This document shows positions 44,883 to 54,924 of a DNA stretch of 64,000 nt, in pieces. Position 1 is the first letter of the stretch. Every line of letters starts with the position of its first letter. Made by a program: the position numbers and the translations under genes. The notes under the pieces are model-generated. The model made no database searches, had not been told where the DNA came from, and saw nothing but the letters and a program-made list of their open reading frames with translations. The DNA lies in contig NZ_CP092333.1 of the NCBI RefSeq assembly GCF_018595675.2, positions 2,628,001-2,692,000 of the forward strand. The letters are read 5' to 3'. The DNA comes from Flavihumibacter fluvii (GTDB taxonomy: Bacteria > Bacteroidota > Bacteroidia > Chitinophagales > Chitinophagaceae).

Positions 44883-47695
44883 TAAAACCTGATATTAAAA
44901 TTGATATAAGGTATCGGATTACCAAATATGGAAAGTTTATAGCCATTGATTGTTCCGCCTTCTGAAACATAGTAAACTGAATACGGATTCTTTCTCCCGG
45001 TAATATTGTATACGCCTATTGTCCAGGAATTATGCGTTTTCTGGTGAATCTTATGATTGCCTTCGATATTCATGGAAAAATCTGACCGGAAATAATCTGG
45101 GATCCTGTAGGCATTCCGATCTGCATACAGGGTGCGGTAAGATCCACCATAATAATAAACACCAACCGGAAGGGTAATCGGCCGGCCTGTGCTGTAAGAG
45201 ACATTCATGGAAATACTGAACCGGTGGCTGAACCGGTAATTCCCGACAACCGTAATATCATGGGGTTTATCGTAATTGGAAGGATACCAATTTCCTTTAT
45301 TAATCATCTCCCCGGCAATTGGGTCATCCATTTTCAGGAAGACCCGCGACCAGGTATAACTGACCCACCCATTTAGCTTACCAGCCGATTTCCTGGCTAA
45401 AAGCTCAACACCATATGCCTTTCCCTTTGTTCCTAAAACCTCCGTTTCAATATGGTGGTTCATCACCAGTTTTGCACCACTCTTATAATCGAGGTAGTCT
45501 TCCATCCGTTTATAATATACCTCAACTGAGGTTTCGATAGTATTAGATTTGAAATTCTTGTATATACCAAATGAGACCTGGTCACCCCGTTGTGGTTTGA
45601 TATTGGCATCGCTTAACTTCCAAATATCAGTTGGAGCCATTGCAGTTGTATTAGAAAGAGAATGAATAAACTGCTGTTGTGAATTGTATCCGAGTTTTAT
45701 GGAAAAGCTGTCATTAAATGCATACCGCATGGATAACCTGAATTCTGGTGCATGGTATGTTTTAATATTCTCTCCATTTGAATAGGAAACCGTTCCCTGC
45801 ATATTATCTTCAGTCCTTGGCAGGCCGGGTGCATAGGTATTCACCTCCTGCGGACCCAGGTAATTGTATAAGGCATACCTGATCCCGGCATCCAGCGCTA
45901 ATGAGTTCGTGACATTATAGTGGTCATTCAGGTAGAGTGCGCTTTCCAGTGCCTGCTCCGCAGGTATTTCATCAGGTATCAATAAAGAACTTTTACCTAC
46001 CGGTTTATTTGCACCCGGATGTAATTTATAATACAGGGAATTTATTCCAAAATCAAGCGTGTGCGCATTATTCAGGTAATAATTAACATGCGCCTTGAAA
46101 TAGGTTTGGTTGATATCAAATGCCAGTTTACTGGCGCTTTCCGGCAGCTTTTCACTGGAAATATTATAATCATACCGATCATACCCTACCGTAACAATAG
46201 TATTGATTTTATTATTAAAAATATGCTTCAATTTCAGGGAGATATTCTTGTTCCCATATCCATAAACGGTATCACTGTTCAGGTTAAAACGATCATTACT
46301 CAAATAGCCGCTTACATAGAGCGTATTCTTCTTATTGAACTCATGGGCCACATTTAAGTTGACATCATAAAAGGACGCCTTACTTTCTTTATATTCATCG
46401 GGTAACAGGTTCAACAGCCAGTTCGAATATGTACTCCGCCCGCCCAGAATGAAAGAGGATTTGTCTTTCACAAGCGGTCCTTCAATATTTAACCTGCTGG
46501 TAAGCAAACCAATACCGGCAGAACCAGCGATTTCCTTTTTATTCCCTTCCCTGCTGTTAATGGCAAGAACTGAGGAAAGCCGGCCGCCATAACGCGCCGG
46601 GATGCTGCTTTTATACAATTCAACATCCTTAATTACCTCCGGATTGAATGCAGAAAACATTCCAAAAAAATGGGATGGATTATAAATGGTTCCATCATTA
46701 AATAAAATAAGGTTCTGGTCCGCCGAACCACCCCTAACATTTAATCCCGTACTCGCCTCACCCACTGTCTTAACGCCGGGCAAAGTAGTCACAGCCCTCA
46801 ATACATCCGCCTCACCAAATACAACCGGTATCTGTTTCATGGTTTTGATATCAATTTTCTGGAGACCCATCTGGGTGCTCTTCACATTACTTCTCTTTTG
46901 TGCAGCTATAACCACGCCTTTTAGCGACATAACTGTGCCCTGCAGGTCTATATTCATTTTTCCATCACTGTACAACATGATCTGCCGCCTGGTATCTTTC
47001 ATCCCAAGACTCTGGATATTTAAACTATGACGACCTTTTGGCAATGCAAGGGAATAATATCCGTATTGATCCGTTGTAACACCTATCCTCGGATTTTCGA
47101 TATAAACGGAAGCCCCTGCAATGGGTTCACCCGTTTTAGCATCATTCACATATCCGGCAATTGTAACCAGGGCCTGGTTGGTAACGGCGGACTTATCCCC
47201 TACTATATAAAGTTTATTCTCCAGGGAAGCTACCTGCCTTGGGCCCATATCTTCTGGTTCCAATGCTGCAATTGCTGCTGCATTACCGGGTTTGTCCTTC
47301 TCCTTTTTACCCCCAATAATGAAATCTTCCGGCTGTATCAGGCTGAGCTTCCTTCCTTTTGTGATAAATACATGTCCCTGCCCGTCTAATGCATAATGTA
47401 TGTCTGTATTGGCAAATGCCTGGTCCATTGTTTTTGTTAATGGCAGTGCCTTCGCAACAATATTTATCCGTACACTATCGAATTGTGCAGCATCAAGATA
47501 AAAATGAATATTGGCCTGCTTCTCCAGCACACGGATAAATTCCCCAATGCTTGCATCTTTGAACTCTGCAGTTATTAACATTGAGGTGTCTTGCTGGCCG
47601 TAAGACTTCAGGCAAAAGAATATACTGAAAAATGCATATGCAATTAACAGCCTTCCTTTCATGTTTAAATTTTCGTTCATTTTAACCAGATGCAT
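44882..47695 (-). CDS. TonB-dependent receptor with N-terminal STN domain
   Basis: A 937-residue outer membrane protein. After a signal peptide (internal ATGs at 47680 and 47662 are possible alternative starts) come an STN domain (about 38-110), a carboxypeptidase-like regulatory domain (VTIAGYVNDAKTGEPIAGASV), the plug (GEADVLRAVTTLPGV, GLNVRGGSADQNLILFND) and a beta-barrel ending in GNPIPYINFNIRF with the terminal aromatic F. The presence of an STN domain suggests a TonB-linked or sigma/anti-sigma coupled receptor, though no sigma or FecR gene lies nearby. Its ATG overlaps the stop of the 251-residue gene (TAATG). The ligand is unknown. Confidence 0.9.
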   Translation of the reverse strand: MHLVKMNENLNMKGRLLIAYAFFSIFFCLKSYGQQDTSMLITAEFKDASIGEFIRVLEKQANIHFYLDAAQFDSVRINIVAKALPLTKTMDQAFANTDIHYALDGQGHVFITKGRKLSLIQPEDFIIGGKKEKDKPGNAAAIAALEPEDMGPRQVASLENKLYIVGDKSAVTNQALVTIAGYVNDAKTGEPIAGASVYIENPRIGVTTDQYGYYSLALPKGRHSLNIQSLGMKDTRRQIMLYSDGKMNIDLQGTVMSLKGVVIAAQKRSNVKSTQMGLQKIDIKTMKQIPVVFGEADVLRAVTTLPGVKTVGEASTGLNVRGGSADQNLILFNDGTIYNPSHFFGMFSAFNPEVIKDVELYKSSIPARYGGRLSSVLAINSREGNKKEIAGSAGIGLLTSRLNIEGPLVKDKSSFILGGRSTYSNWLLNLLPDEYKESKASFYDVNLNVAHEFNKKNTLYVSGYLSNDRFNLNSDTVYGYGNKNISLKLKHIFNNKINTIVTVGYDRYDYNISSEKLPESASKLAFDINQTYFKAHVNYYLNNAHTLDFGINSLYYKLHPGANKPVGKSSLLIPDEIPAEQALESALYLNDHYNVTNSLALDAGIRYALYNYLGPQEVNTYAPGLPRTEDNMQGTVSYSNGENIKTYHAPEFRLSMRYAFNDSFSIKLGYNSQQQFIHSLSNTTAMAPTDIWKLSDANIKPQRGDQVSFGIYKNFKSNTIETSVEVYYKRMEDYLDYKSGAKLVMNHHIETEVLGTKGKAYGVELLARKSAGKLNGWVSYTWSRVFLKMDDPIAGEMINKGNWYPSNYDKPHDITVVGNYRFSHRFSISMNVSYSTGRPITLPVGVYYYGGSYRTLYADRNAYRIPDYFRSDFSMNIEGNHKIHQKTHNSWTIGVYNITGRKNPYSVYYVSEGGTINGYKLSIFGNPIPYINFNIRF

Positions 47696-48450
47696 TAATC
47701 CTTTTTTGTAAGCTGGTCATAATAGGCAGATACTACTGCCAGCATGCTTTCAGGGCCTTTCTTAAAACTTAATCCATTGTTTTTAATATACTCCCGGACA
47801 TCCTTTTTCCGGTCGCTATAAATTTCCAGTACTTCTTTTTTGCCATATACCGGGTAGTAGCCATTTTGCTTTTTAATAAAGTAATACTGTTTGGGAATAA
47901 TATACCTTAGGATGCCTTCAGATGAAGACAATTCATCCAGGACAGTTTTCACTTCCCGCTTTAATACAGTCACATTGCCTTCATATACCAATTGGTAAAA
48001 TCCTTCTTTACTTATCGGCGAACTGCTTGCCGTGTCTTTTGTTATCCTGATAAATTTTTTGTCAAACAAAGAAAAACCAGCAATCCTTTCGCTGGATAAT
48101 TGCACTTTATGCATCGACAAGTGGATGATGATGGCATCGGAGAGCTCATCATAAAGTAATTGGACATTGGGGTATAGGACATTGTCATACACAATCGTAC
48201 CATTACTAAATACATCAGAATCAAAATAAGGATGCCCTTTTGCAAAACTAAATGGATAACCGGAATATTGAATACCATTAAATATCCTGGCCTGGTCCCC
48301 AATCAGCTGCTGATAAACAATTATTGTATTGCTAACCGCCTGCTGATAAAAGGCGCTATCAACGGCAGGTGCCTGTGCAGTAATTTTATTACAAAATAAT
48401 GGAAGTGAAATGATGAATAACAGGCCTCTTTTGACAACAGGTGATTTCAT
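47695..48450 (-). CDS. Secreted protein of unknown function preceding the TonB receptor
   Basis: A 251-residue protein with a signal peptide (about 1-26, ending ITAQ). I recognise no domain. It is beta-rich with scattered lysines and aromatics (QYSGYPFSFAKGHPYFDSDVF, VYDELSDAIIIHLSMHK) and a lysine-rich, presumably helical, C-terminus. The stop codon overlaps the receptor start by one base, so it is translationally coupled to the receptor and probably belongs to the same uptake system. It is the first gene of that operon. Confidence 0.75.
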   Translation of the reverse strand: MKSPVVKRGLLFIISLPLFCNKITAQAPAVDSAFYQQAVSNTIIVYQQLIGDQARIFNGIQYSGYPFSFAKGHPYFDSDVFSNGTIVYDNVLYPNVQLLYDELSDAIIIHLSMHKVQLSSERIAGFSLFDKKFIRITKDTASSSPISKEGFYQLVYEGNVTVLKREVKTVLDELSSSEGILRYIIPKQYYFIKKQNGYYPVYGKKEVLEIYSDRKKDVREYIKNNGLSFKKGPESMLAVVSAYYDQLTKKD

Positions 48451-48556
48451 ATATACTAATTACCAGGAAAATCCATTCGGATTTTATAAAAAAAACAATA
48501 TAAGGGCATTTTTGAAAAGATCGGTGTCAAGTGTATTTTATACTATATAAAATATG

Positions 48557-48586
48557 AAATACCGGGTGTTTTAACACCCGGTATTT
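48557..48586 (-). terminator. Perfect 14-bp hairpin, likely transcription terminator
   Basis: AAATACCGGGTGTT / AACACCCGGTATTT is a perfect inverted repeat around a two-base TT centre. It begins 59 bases beyond the stop of the esterase gene ending at 48645 and lies before the gene starting at 48450, so it can end the esterase transcript. There is no long T run on either strand, so the structure is clear but its strength is uncertain. Confidence 0.65.
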
Positions 48587-48644
48587 ACCAGTATATGCTG
48601 TATGGGTCAATTCCTATGTGTTACATGGAAGCCCGAAAGTTGTT

Positions 48645-50963
48645 CTATTTATATCCTGCCATGAACTTAGTAGTGACAATATTTGACCCTTTCCGTATTT
48701 GCAGGATATACATACCAGGCGTGAGGTTGCCGACATTCATACGGAATTGGTTTTGTCCGGAATTTGCCTGCACTGTTTTAATCATCCTGTTCCTGCCGGT
48801 TAGATCAACGATCCGAAGCTCAACTGATCCCGCAGACTCCGCAGGATAATTAATCATCAGTGTTTGCTGCACCGGGTTAGGATAAGTGGATACACCCACA
48901 GGGGCCTGTGGGCTGATCCTGGTCACTTCTTCCATCGGGATGACCAGTTTGCTATTTAAGGCGTTCGGCACATAAGGGGCAGCATCAGCTGGCCATTCCG
49001 CACCTGCAGCCTGCACCCTTAAGGAATAACATGCTGCACTATTATAGGCGCCGTTCTTGCCGACAACCTTCAACCAGTAGTTAATCTCATCCTTCCCTTT
49101 ATTTTCATCATCATGGTCATTTTCATGATCATCATCATTTTTATTATTACTGAGATTATCCGTGCCTAAATTATACACCAGGGTTTCTGGTGATGTTCCG
49201 CTTAATGATGCAACAGCAACGAGAATGCCTTTTCCATTATATAGGAAGATATCATAATCATCGGCCAAATTCCAAAGGCTGACTTTAATATACGGCAACC
49301 GGGCTGTTGTTTTAAACTTATACCAGTCTGCATCCAATTGGCTGCCGATAGCGGCATTAATGGTCTGATCCGTTAAAATGGATCGCGCTACCAATAAACT
49401 GTTGTTCGGCTCAAAAGCATAAGCACACGAAACAGGCTGGGAAATTTTCTGGATGGGAAAATTTTCGAAATTCAGTAAGGCCAGGCCACTGGAATTCGTA
49501 ATTACCGGTGCTGCAATCATGTCATGCCCCCTGAAACTTATGCTTACCGGGTTAGTTGTTGTTCCTGCGGCCCTGGAAAAATTCACCAACACATTATTAC
49601 CACTAAGCGACACTGAACTTATTGTATAATCCCCGCCATCTAACCGGAATAAGGAACTAAGGTCACCCGTCATAGCAAAAGACCCGGACTGGTCTTTCAG
49701 GGCCAACCTTACCTGGCTGGCAATGCCATCTGTACCTACTACTGAAAACAAGGCAGATTCAGGTTCCGGGGATTCAATGGTTGCTGGCAGGTTTGAATTG
49801 CGGTACAAATCCCGAAGCATTAGATTTGATACCCAATCACCCATATTTTTATACCCATCATCAAAATCATAGTGACAGTAATTGATGGGACCGCCATCAA
49901 ATAACTGGTTGGTATTGCCGGTGGAAATAGTTACGATATCACGGGATTCTAATCCCAGTTGCCGTTGTGCTTCCTGTATTTTCAGGCAGTTATCAGCAGT
50001 TGACATGCCGCAACCATACCTGATCTGAAAGATATAGTACTTCTCAATTCCCTTGTAATCATCCTTCCAGTCTTTCACCAATTGCCGGAAGGCTGTTTTG
50101 TACTCATCAGTGCTTAGTTGTGTATTACCGAGTACGCCCAATACATCTGATTCGCCCTGGTGCCAGATTACACCCCGGATATTTTTTTGTAAACCCGCTT
50201 CCCGGATCCTGTTCAATAGCCGGCCATAGTTTGTGGCGGGATCTGCTGCATTGGCATCATTGCGTGAAAAATAGGAAATGGGCGACCCGGGTGATGCACC
50301 ATTAAACACTGCCACAGGAATTTTTTTCTCCCCGGCAATATTTGAAGCCATCCGCAAACCCCATTGCCCAATATTGCCATCCACGTCAAACCAGATATTT
50401 CCATCACCGATAAACCAGGCTTTTGTATATGCGCCTGTAGCACTACCGCTTCCATATACACGCACAAAACTACGGTTGGGAGAATTCAGGGGATCATTCA
50501 CATTTCCGCCACCGCCCCTTTGGTTGGCCACTGCATTTGACTGCCCCTGTATGATGTATGCATCGCCTGCTACAACATTGTCTGCAGATACGATCAAAGT
50601 TTCAACGTTGCTTTTAGACCCATATAAACTGAAGGTATAATTAGCCAGTTCAGCAATTATATCTGTTTTGAAATTATATTTTCCAACGCCTTTATCGTAC
50701 CGGAAATTTTTAGTACTCAATGTACTTTTTAGCGAACCGTCACGGTATACTTTTAAAATCACTGCATCATAACCGGTAGAAGCCGGTAATGAACCCGATA
50801 CCCGAACGGTTGCCTTATTGTTTGCTGTATTCCTGGGATACAATTGGTAATCCTTAGGAAATTCTACCACCTGCGCCAATAATGGCAAAGTAAAGAATGA
50901 AAAAAGTAAAGCAAATGCAATGCATTGTTGAATGCCGGAGAATTGGCGTAGATAAGATTTCAT
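48645..50963 (-). CDS. Sialate O-acetylesterase-like T9SS protein with PPC domain
   Basis: A 772-residue secreted protein. The frame has a TTG start 15 bases earlier, but the ATG at 50963 begins the signal peptide region. An N-terminal Ig-like domain precedes an SGNH/DUF303 esterase domain with IIQGQSNA, GVIWHQGESD and the NYCHYDF segment around the catalytic His. A pre-peptidase C-terminal (PPC) domain follows (EPNNSLLVA, ADWYKF), carrying an Asp/Asn/His/Glu-rich loop (NNKNDDDHENDHDDENK). The last 85 residues form a T9SS sorting domain (STYPNPV, LRIVDLTGR, GMYILQIRKG). The enzyme is therefore exported across the outer membrane and probably deacetylates sugars or glycans. Tandem with the related gene at 51288. 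Confidence 0.87.
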   Translation of the reverse strand: MKSYLRQFSGIQQCIAFALLFSFFTLPLLAQVVEFPKDYQLYPRNTANNKATVRVSGSLPASTGYDAVILKVYRDGSLKSTLSTKNFRYDKGVGKYNFKTDIIAELANYTFSLYGSKSNVETLIVSADNVVAGDAYIIQGQSNAVANQRGGGGNVNDPLNSPNRSFVRVYGSGSATGAYTKAWFIGDGNIWFDVDGNIGQWGLRMASNIAGEKKIPVAVFNGASPGSPISYFSRNDANAADPATNYGRLLNRIREAGLQKNIRGVIWHQGESDVLGVLGNTQLSTDEYKTAFRQLVKDWKDDYKGIEKYYIFQIRYGCGMSTADNCLKIQEAQRQLGLESRDIVTISTGNTNQLFDGGPINYCHYDFDDGYKNMGDWVSNLMLRDLYRNSNLPATIESPEPESALFSVVGTDGIASQVRLALKDQSGSFAMTGDLSSLFRLDGGDYTISSVSLSGNNVLVNFSRAAGTTTNPVSISFRGHDMIAAPVITNSSGLALLNFENFPIQKISQPVSCAYAFEPNNSLLVARSILTDQTINAAIGSQLDADWYKFKTTARLPYIKVSLWNLADDYDIFLYNGKGILVAVASLSGTSPETLVYNLGTDNLSNNKNDDDHENDHDDENKGKDEINYWLKVVGKNGAYNSAACYSLRVQAAGAEWPADAAPYVPNALNSKLVIPMEEVTRISPQAPVGVSTYPNPVQQTLMINYPAESAGSVELRIVDLTGRNRMIKTVQANSGQNQFRMNVGNLTPGMYILQIRKGSNIVTTKFMAGYK

Positions 50964-51287
50964 GCCTGATGATTTCAATGGTTCACAATAAAAGAGGAAA
51001 TTGGAAATGACAGTTCTAAGGTGATCTTAGCAATTCACAGAATATATGCACAGAATGAGATGGGACAAATAACAAAATAAAGGTATTGCGTTTTGAGTAG
51101 ATGGATAAAAAAACTTGGAGGGCCGATCACGTGATAGTAGATTTTCGGCTACGCCACGTATAAACTACGAATACACTATCGGGAAAAGGGAAATCCGTGT
51201 TGGGCCATCTTTCAGAAATTGCAAAAAATGCCGGCTGCAGAAACAACCGGCATTAACAAAAACAAATTGCATGACCTGATTCAATAT
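50964..51287. other. Intergenic region between esterase paralogues
   Basis: About 324 bases with no supported gene. Besides the hairpin at 51227-51254, it holds a perfect ATCACGTGAT palindrome at 51126-51135 and AT-rich stretches that may form the promoter of the esterase at 48645. I see no RNA gene. Confidence 0.5.
51227..51254 (-). terminator. Rho-independent terminator of the 51288 esterase gene
   Basis: On the minus strand an 8-bp stem (AATGCCGG / CCGGCATT) with a 12-base loop is followed by a run of T (GCATTTTTTGC). It lies 33 bases downstream of the stop codon at 51288. Confidence 0.65.
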
Positions 51288-53144
51288 CTAATTGGTGCCA
51301 ACCAGGAATCTTCTGGTTATCACCTGCATCTCTTTGCGCATCTGCAAAATATAAACTCCTTGCTTCAGGGTAGATACATCCATCCTGAACTGGTTCTGAC
51401 CTGAAATGGTATGTACTTTTTTCGAGCTGAGCTCCCTTCCGTAAAGATCAAATATCTTAAGTTCAAGTTGACCTGATTTATCGGTGGGATAATTGATCAC
51501 CATCGTTTGTGTGACGGGATTAGGGTATGTTGAAACACCCGTGATCATTGAATTACTCACGCGGGCAACTTCTTCCATTGGACTTCCAATGTTCTTGGCG
51601 CTGGAACCCGTAACACCCTGGGAGATCGGTATATACTCGAAATTGACCAATGCCAGGCCATTGGAATTCGTGAGGACCGGCGCCGGGCCTATGTCATGCC
51701 CACGATAACTGATACTTGCCGGGTTGGTGGTTGTTCCCGGTGCGCGTGAAAAATTCACCAAAACATTATTTCCACTAACGGCCACGGAGCTGATCGTATA
51801 ATTTCCACCATCCAGCCTGAACATAGGGCTAATATCACCTGAAATCGTAAATAGGGAAGACTGGTCTTTTAATGCCAATCTTACCTGGCTGGCCACTCCG
51901 TCTGCGCCAACAATTGAAAAAGAGGCAGATACCGGTTCCGGCGATTCAATACTAGGTGGAGCTGAGGTTACATTATATAAATCCCGAAGGATCAACGGCG
52001 TTACCCAGTCCCCTATTTTTTTATACCCGTCAACAAACCTGAAATGGCAATAATTGAGGACCCCGCCATCAAATATCTGGGTGGTATTGGCCGCACTAAT
52101 TGTTACTATTTCGTTGGATTCTTTATCCAGCTGCCTTTGGGCTTCCTGGATCTTCAGGCAGTTGTCTGCATTTGACATACCGCATCCGTACCTGATCTGA
52201 AACATAAAAAACTTTGAAAGTCCGGGGAAATCAGCTTTCCAATCGCTGATCAAACCGGAAAAAGCTGCTTTATATTGTTGTGTGGTTGTTTGAACAGCAT
52301 TCAGGAAACCCAGGACATCGGATTCACCCTGGTACCAGATTAACCCCCGGATATTGTTTTTTAATCCGGCTTCCCTGATCCGGTTTAACAGCCTGCCATA
52401 ATTTGTATTTGCATCACCTGGATTTGCATCGTTCCTGATGAAATAGGATATGGCTTCACCCGGCGAGGCACCATTAAAAATAGCTACGGGAATATTCCTT
52501 GACCCGGCAATATTTGAACCCAGCCGCATACCCCACTGGCCGGTATTTCCATCTACATCAAACCATACATTCCCATTTCCAATAAACCAGGCCTTCGTAT
52601 AGGAGCTGGTAGCACTGCCACTTCCATACACCCTGACAAAACCACGGTTAGGTGAATTTGACGGATCATCCGCATTATCCTCAAAGGTGGTTGAAACCCG
52701 CAAATTAGCCACAGCATTCGATTGTCCCTGGATAATATAGGCATCACCGGCAACTACATTTCCTGCTGTCTTAATGAGTGTTTCTATACCCGACCTGACC
52801 CCAAACAGACTAAAGGTATAATTGGCCAATTCAGCTACAATTTCACTATTAAAACTATAGTTGGCGTTTCCTTTCTTATTATAGGAAATATTTAGGTTAG
52901 TGGTCGTCAGCAACAAATTGTCACGGTATACTTTAAGCCTTACTGCTGAGTAACCCGAGGTTTTTTTAAGGGTGCCGGAAATATTTACAATTCCCTTGTT
53001 GGTAGACAAATTCCTTGGATACAACTGGTAATCCTTGGGGAAATTGTTTACCTGGGCAAAGATGGGAACTGTAAAAAAGGCAAGCCACAAGTAAAGTGAG
53101 ATGCTCTTTAAAAAACGTTGACGTAAGCGAGAATAAGGCTCCAT
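51288..53144 (-). CDS. Sialate O-acetylesterase-like T9SS protein
   Basis: A 618-residue paralogue of the 48645 gene product, lacking the PPC domain. The frame opens with a TTG at 53168; the ATG at 53144 is nearer the signal peptide (ending PIFAQ) and is chosen. The SGNH/DUF303 esterase domain has IIQGQSNA, GLIWYQGESD and the NYCHFRF segment; the Ig-like N-terminal domain matches the paralogue. The T9SS sorting domain is at the C-terminus (STYPNPV, LKIFDLYGREL, GVYILQMRKE). Likely secreted to the surface or medium. The motif QGESD changes W-H to W-Y just before it, so substrate may differ. Confidence 0.86.
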   Translation of the reverse strand: MEPYSRLRQRFLKSISLYLWLAFFTVPIFAQVNNFPKDYQLYPRNLSTNKGIVNISGTLKKTSGYSAVRLKVYRDNLLLTTTNLNISYNKKGNANYSFNSEIVAELANYTFSLFGVRSGIETLIKTAGNVVAGDAYIIQGQSNAVANLRVSTTFEDNADDPSNSPNRGFVRVYGSGSATSSYTKAWFIGNGNVWFDVDGNTGQWGMRLGSNIAGSRNIPVAIFNGASPGEAISYFIRNDANPGDANTNYGRLLNRIREAGLKNNIRGLIWYQGESDVLGFLNAVQTTTQQYKAAFSGLISDWKADFPGLSKFFMFQIRYGCGMSNADNCLKIQEAQRQLDKESNEIVTISAANTTQIFDGGVLNYCHFRFVDGYKKIGDWVTPLILRDLYNVTSAPPSIESPEPVSASFSIVGADGVASQVRLALKDQSSLFTISGDISPMFRLDGGNYTISSVAVSGNNVLVNFSRAPGTTTNPASISYRGHDIGPAPVLTNSNGLALVNFEYIPISQGVTGSSAKNIGSPMEEVARVSNSMITGVSTYPNPVTQTMVINYPTDKSGQLELKIFDLYGRELSSKKVHTISGQNQFRMDVSTLKQGVYILQMRKEMQVITRRFLVGTN

Positions 53145-53338
53145 ACCTGAATTTTTTGCAGTGAACAAATAAAAGACTGGAAATTGAATGCTGGCTTATT
53201 CAAGGAAGACCTTAGGAGGCTCAAATAGGGTAGGGAAACTTTGCGTTTACTCGCAAACGCTAAGAAGAAATTAAAAATACAAATTCTACTTTATATAAAA
53301 TAAATTAAATCACCCGGACTTTCCCCATTCCCAACAAT

Positions 53339-54694
53339 TTATGGACCCTGGTGAAGATCTGGCGAAGATTTGAAAACAGCATATGGACAACTTACGGTAG
53401 TCAGGTAGACCGGATTTTGCTGGTATCCGGGTGGGTAAAAACATTCAAAAGGGCCACCAAAGCCAATCCCCTTCCTGAAATCATTTATCCGGAGATCGGC
53501 AATGTATTCTTTGGCCAGTTTACGGGCAAGCGGAAGGTGAGCCCTGGCTATTGCAAAACAAACCCAACCGGTTGGCGTACCCCAATATGCCCCATTCTGA
53601 TAGGTATTTTTTTCAACTGATGTCACTTCCCAGGCCGTCGAATGATTATAATCATCAATGGTCAAGATATGCCTGATATTGCCATGGTGGGCCAGTATCC
53701 CTTTTTTGTAGGCATCAGCCAGGAACTGGCAGGTCTTTTTTTGTATACCTTCTTCCAGAACGCCCAGATACACGGCCAGCGCAGTGGCCCAGACGTCTGG
53801 CTGCCTGCTTTTACCTGTTGATGCAAGCAACATTCCCCGTTGGTCCAAAAACAAGCCGGGAATACTCTTCCTGATCTTTTCTGCTATCTCCCTGTACTTC
53901 ACCGCCTTACTTTGGTCATGCACCAACCCAAAAATTTCCGCCAACTCTTTTGCTGCACGAAATTTAAGTATGGACGAGAAACAAAGATCCCCAGTTAGCA
54001 CAATGGCATCCCTGAATCCAAAATCAACTCCCCGGTAATCATCGGTGGAATAAACAATATGGTTGTCCTTCCGTGAAGGGGGTACCTTAAAAGCAGTTTC
54101 CAGCCGGTCGGTTAGTCGTATGCCATTAACGTCATTCAAAAGGAATTGTATATCCCTGGTGGTGCTTACATAGAAATAGGCCATATGGATAAAGAAAAAC
54201 TGGTCATCATAAGGCGGTGTCATGCCATATATTTTATTGCCCTGCTCCTCAAAGTCATAGGTACCGGGGAAATAAATGGGCTGTCCGTCATCAATCCTGA
54301 TATGATCGGCTATTGCGCCCGCAGGCACCAAACTCCCATTCTTTGTAATAAAGGTCTGGTCGCACTGTGTGGCTGCCGCCAGGTGCAGCATATGTTTCTG
54401 TTCCTTGCCACTGATCATTCCACTTTCCAGTGACATCGCATAATCGCGGATCCAGAATGCCGGATAACAATCCCGCCCCCCCGGCCTGATGAGTGTACCC
54501 CCGGTAGTATTGGGTCCAAAATCTTTGGAAATCAATTGTCCCGGTAAGATCCTGGAGCTGTCTAATACGGCTTTTGTTAATGCTTCCAGGTAGCTTACAT
54601 CATCTTTTGACAGGAGGCCGCTTTGCTGGGCATTTAATCCGGATGAGAATAAGAGCAGTACAAAAATCTTAGTGAGTAAAAGTTTGATATCCAT
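53339..54694 (-). CDS. Exported six-hairpin glycosidase-like protein
   Basis: A 451-residue secreted protein with a signal ending LNAQ. The strings RPGGRDCYPAFWIRDYAMSLE and the later TVKxGAYWGTPTGW-type segments (QNGAYWGTPTGWVCF) match six-hairpin (alpha/alpha)6 glycosidases such as amylo-alpha-1,6-glucosidase-like and related GH families. FWIRD probably carries the sugar-binding Asp. The exact CAZy family is uncertain. It stands alone, with a 230-base upstream region and 194 bases before the T9SS esterase gene. Confidence 0.75.
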   Translation of the reverse strand: MDIKLLLTKIFVLLLFSSGLNAQQSGLLSKDDVSYLEALTKAVLDSSRILPGQLISKDFGPNTTGGTLIRPGGRDCYPAFWIRDYAMSLESGMISGKEQKHMLHLAAATQCDQTFITKNGSLVPAGAIADHIRIDDGQPIYFPGTYDFEEQGNKIYGMTPPYDDQFFFIHMAYFYVSTTRDIQFLLNDVNGIRLTDRLETAFKVPPSRKDNHIVYSTDDYRGVDFGFRDAIVLTGDLCFSSILKFRAAKELAEIFGLVHDQSKAVKYREIAEKIRKSIPGLFLDQRGMLLASTGKSRQPDVWATALAVYLGVLEEGIQKKTCQFLADAYKKGILAHHGNIRHILTIDDYNHSTAWEVTSVEKNTYQNGAYWGTPTGWVCFAIARAHLPLARKLAKEYIADLRINDFRKGIGFGGPFECFYPPGYQQNPVYLTTVSCPYAVFKSSPDLHQGP

Positions 54695-54924
54695 ATCACT
54701 GTAAACTAATTATTGATTGCCACATTCTATTAACTGGTAAAAACATTCAACTTTAATCTAAACAAATATTGATGAATTTTCGGAAACACTTTATGCGCTG
54801 ATTTTTACTGAAACGGGGGGTGCCTTATTGGATGGATGGCTTTACCTTATTGTACTTGTTAAATCCGGTATTTTTTTCCATTCATGTCTTTGGAACCTGT
54901 ATTTTTATGTCCTAACCAATTTGG

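Noticed and set aside
51126-51135. Perfect ATCACGTGAT palindrome
   Set aside because: A single 10-base palindrome with no repeat or neighbouring regulator; too weak to call an operator.
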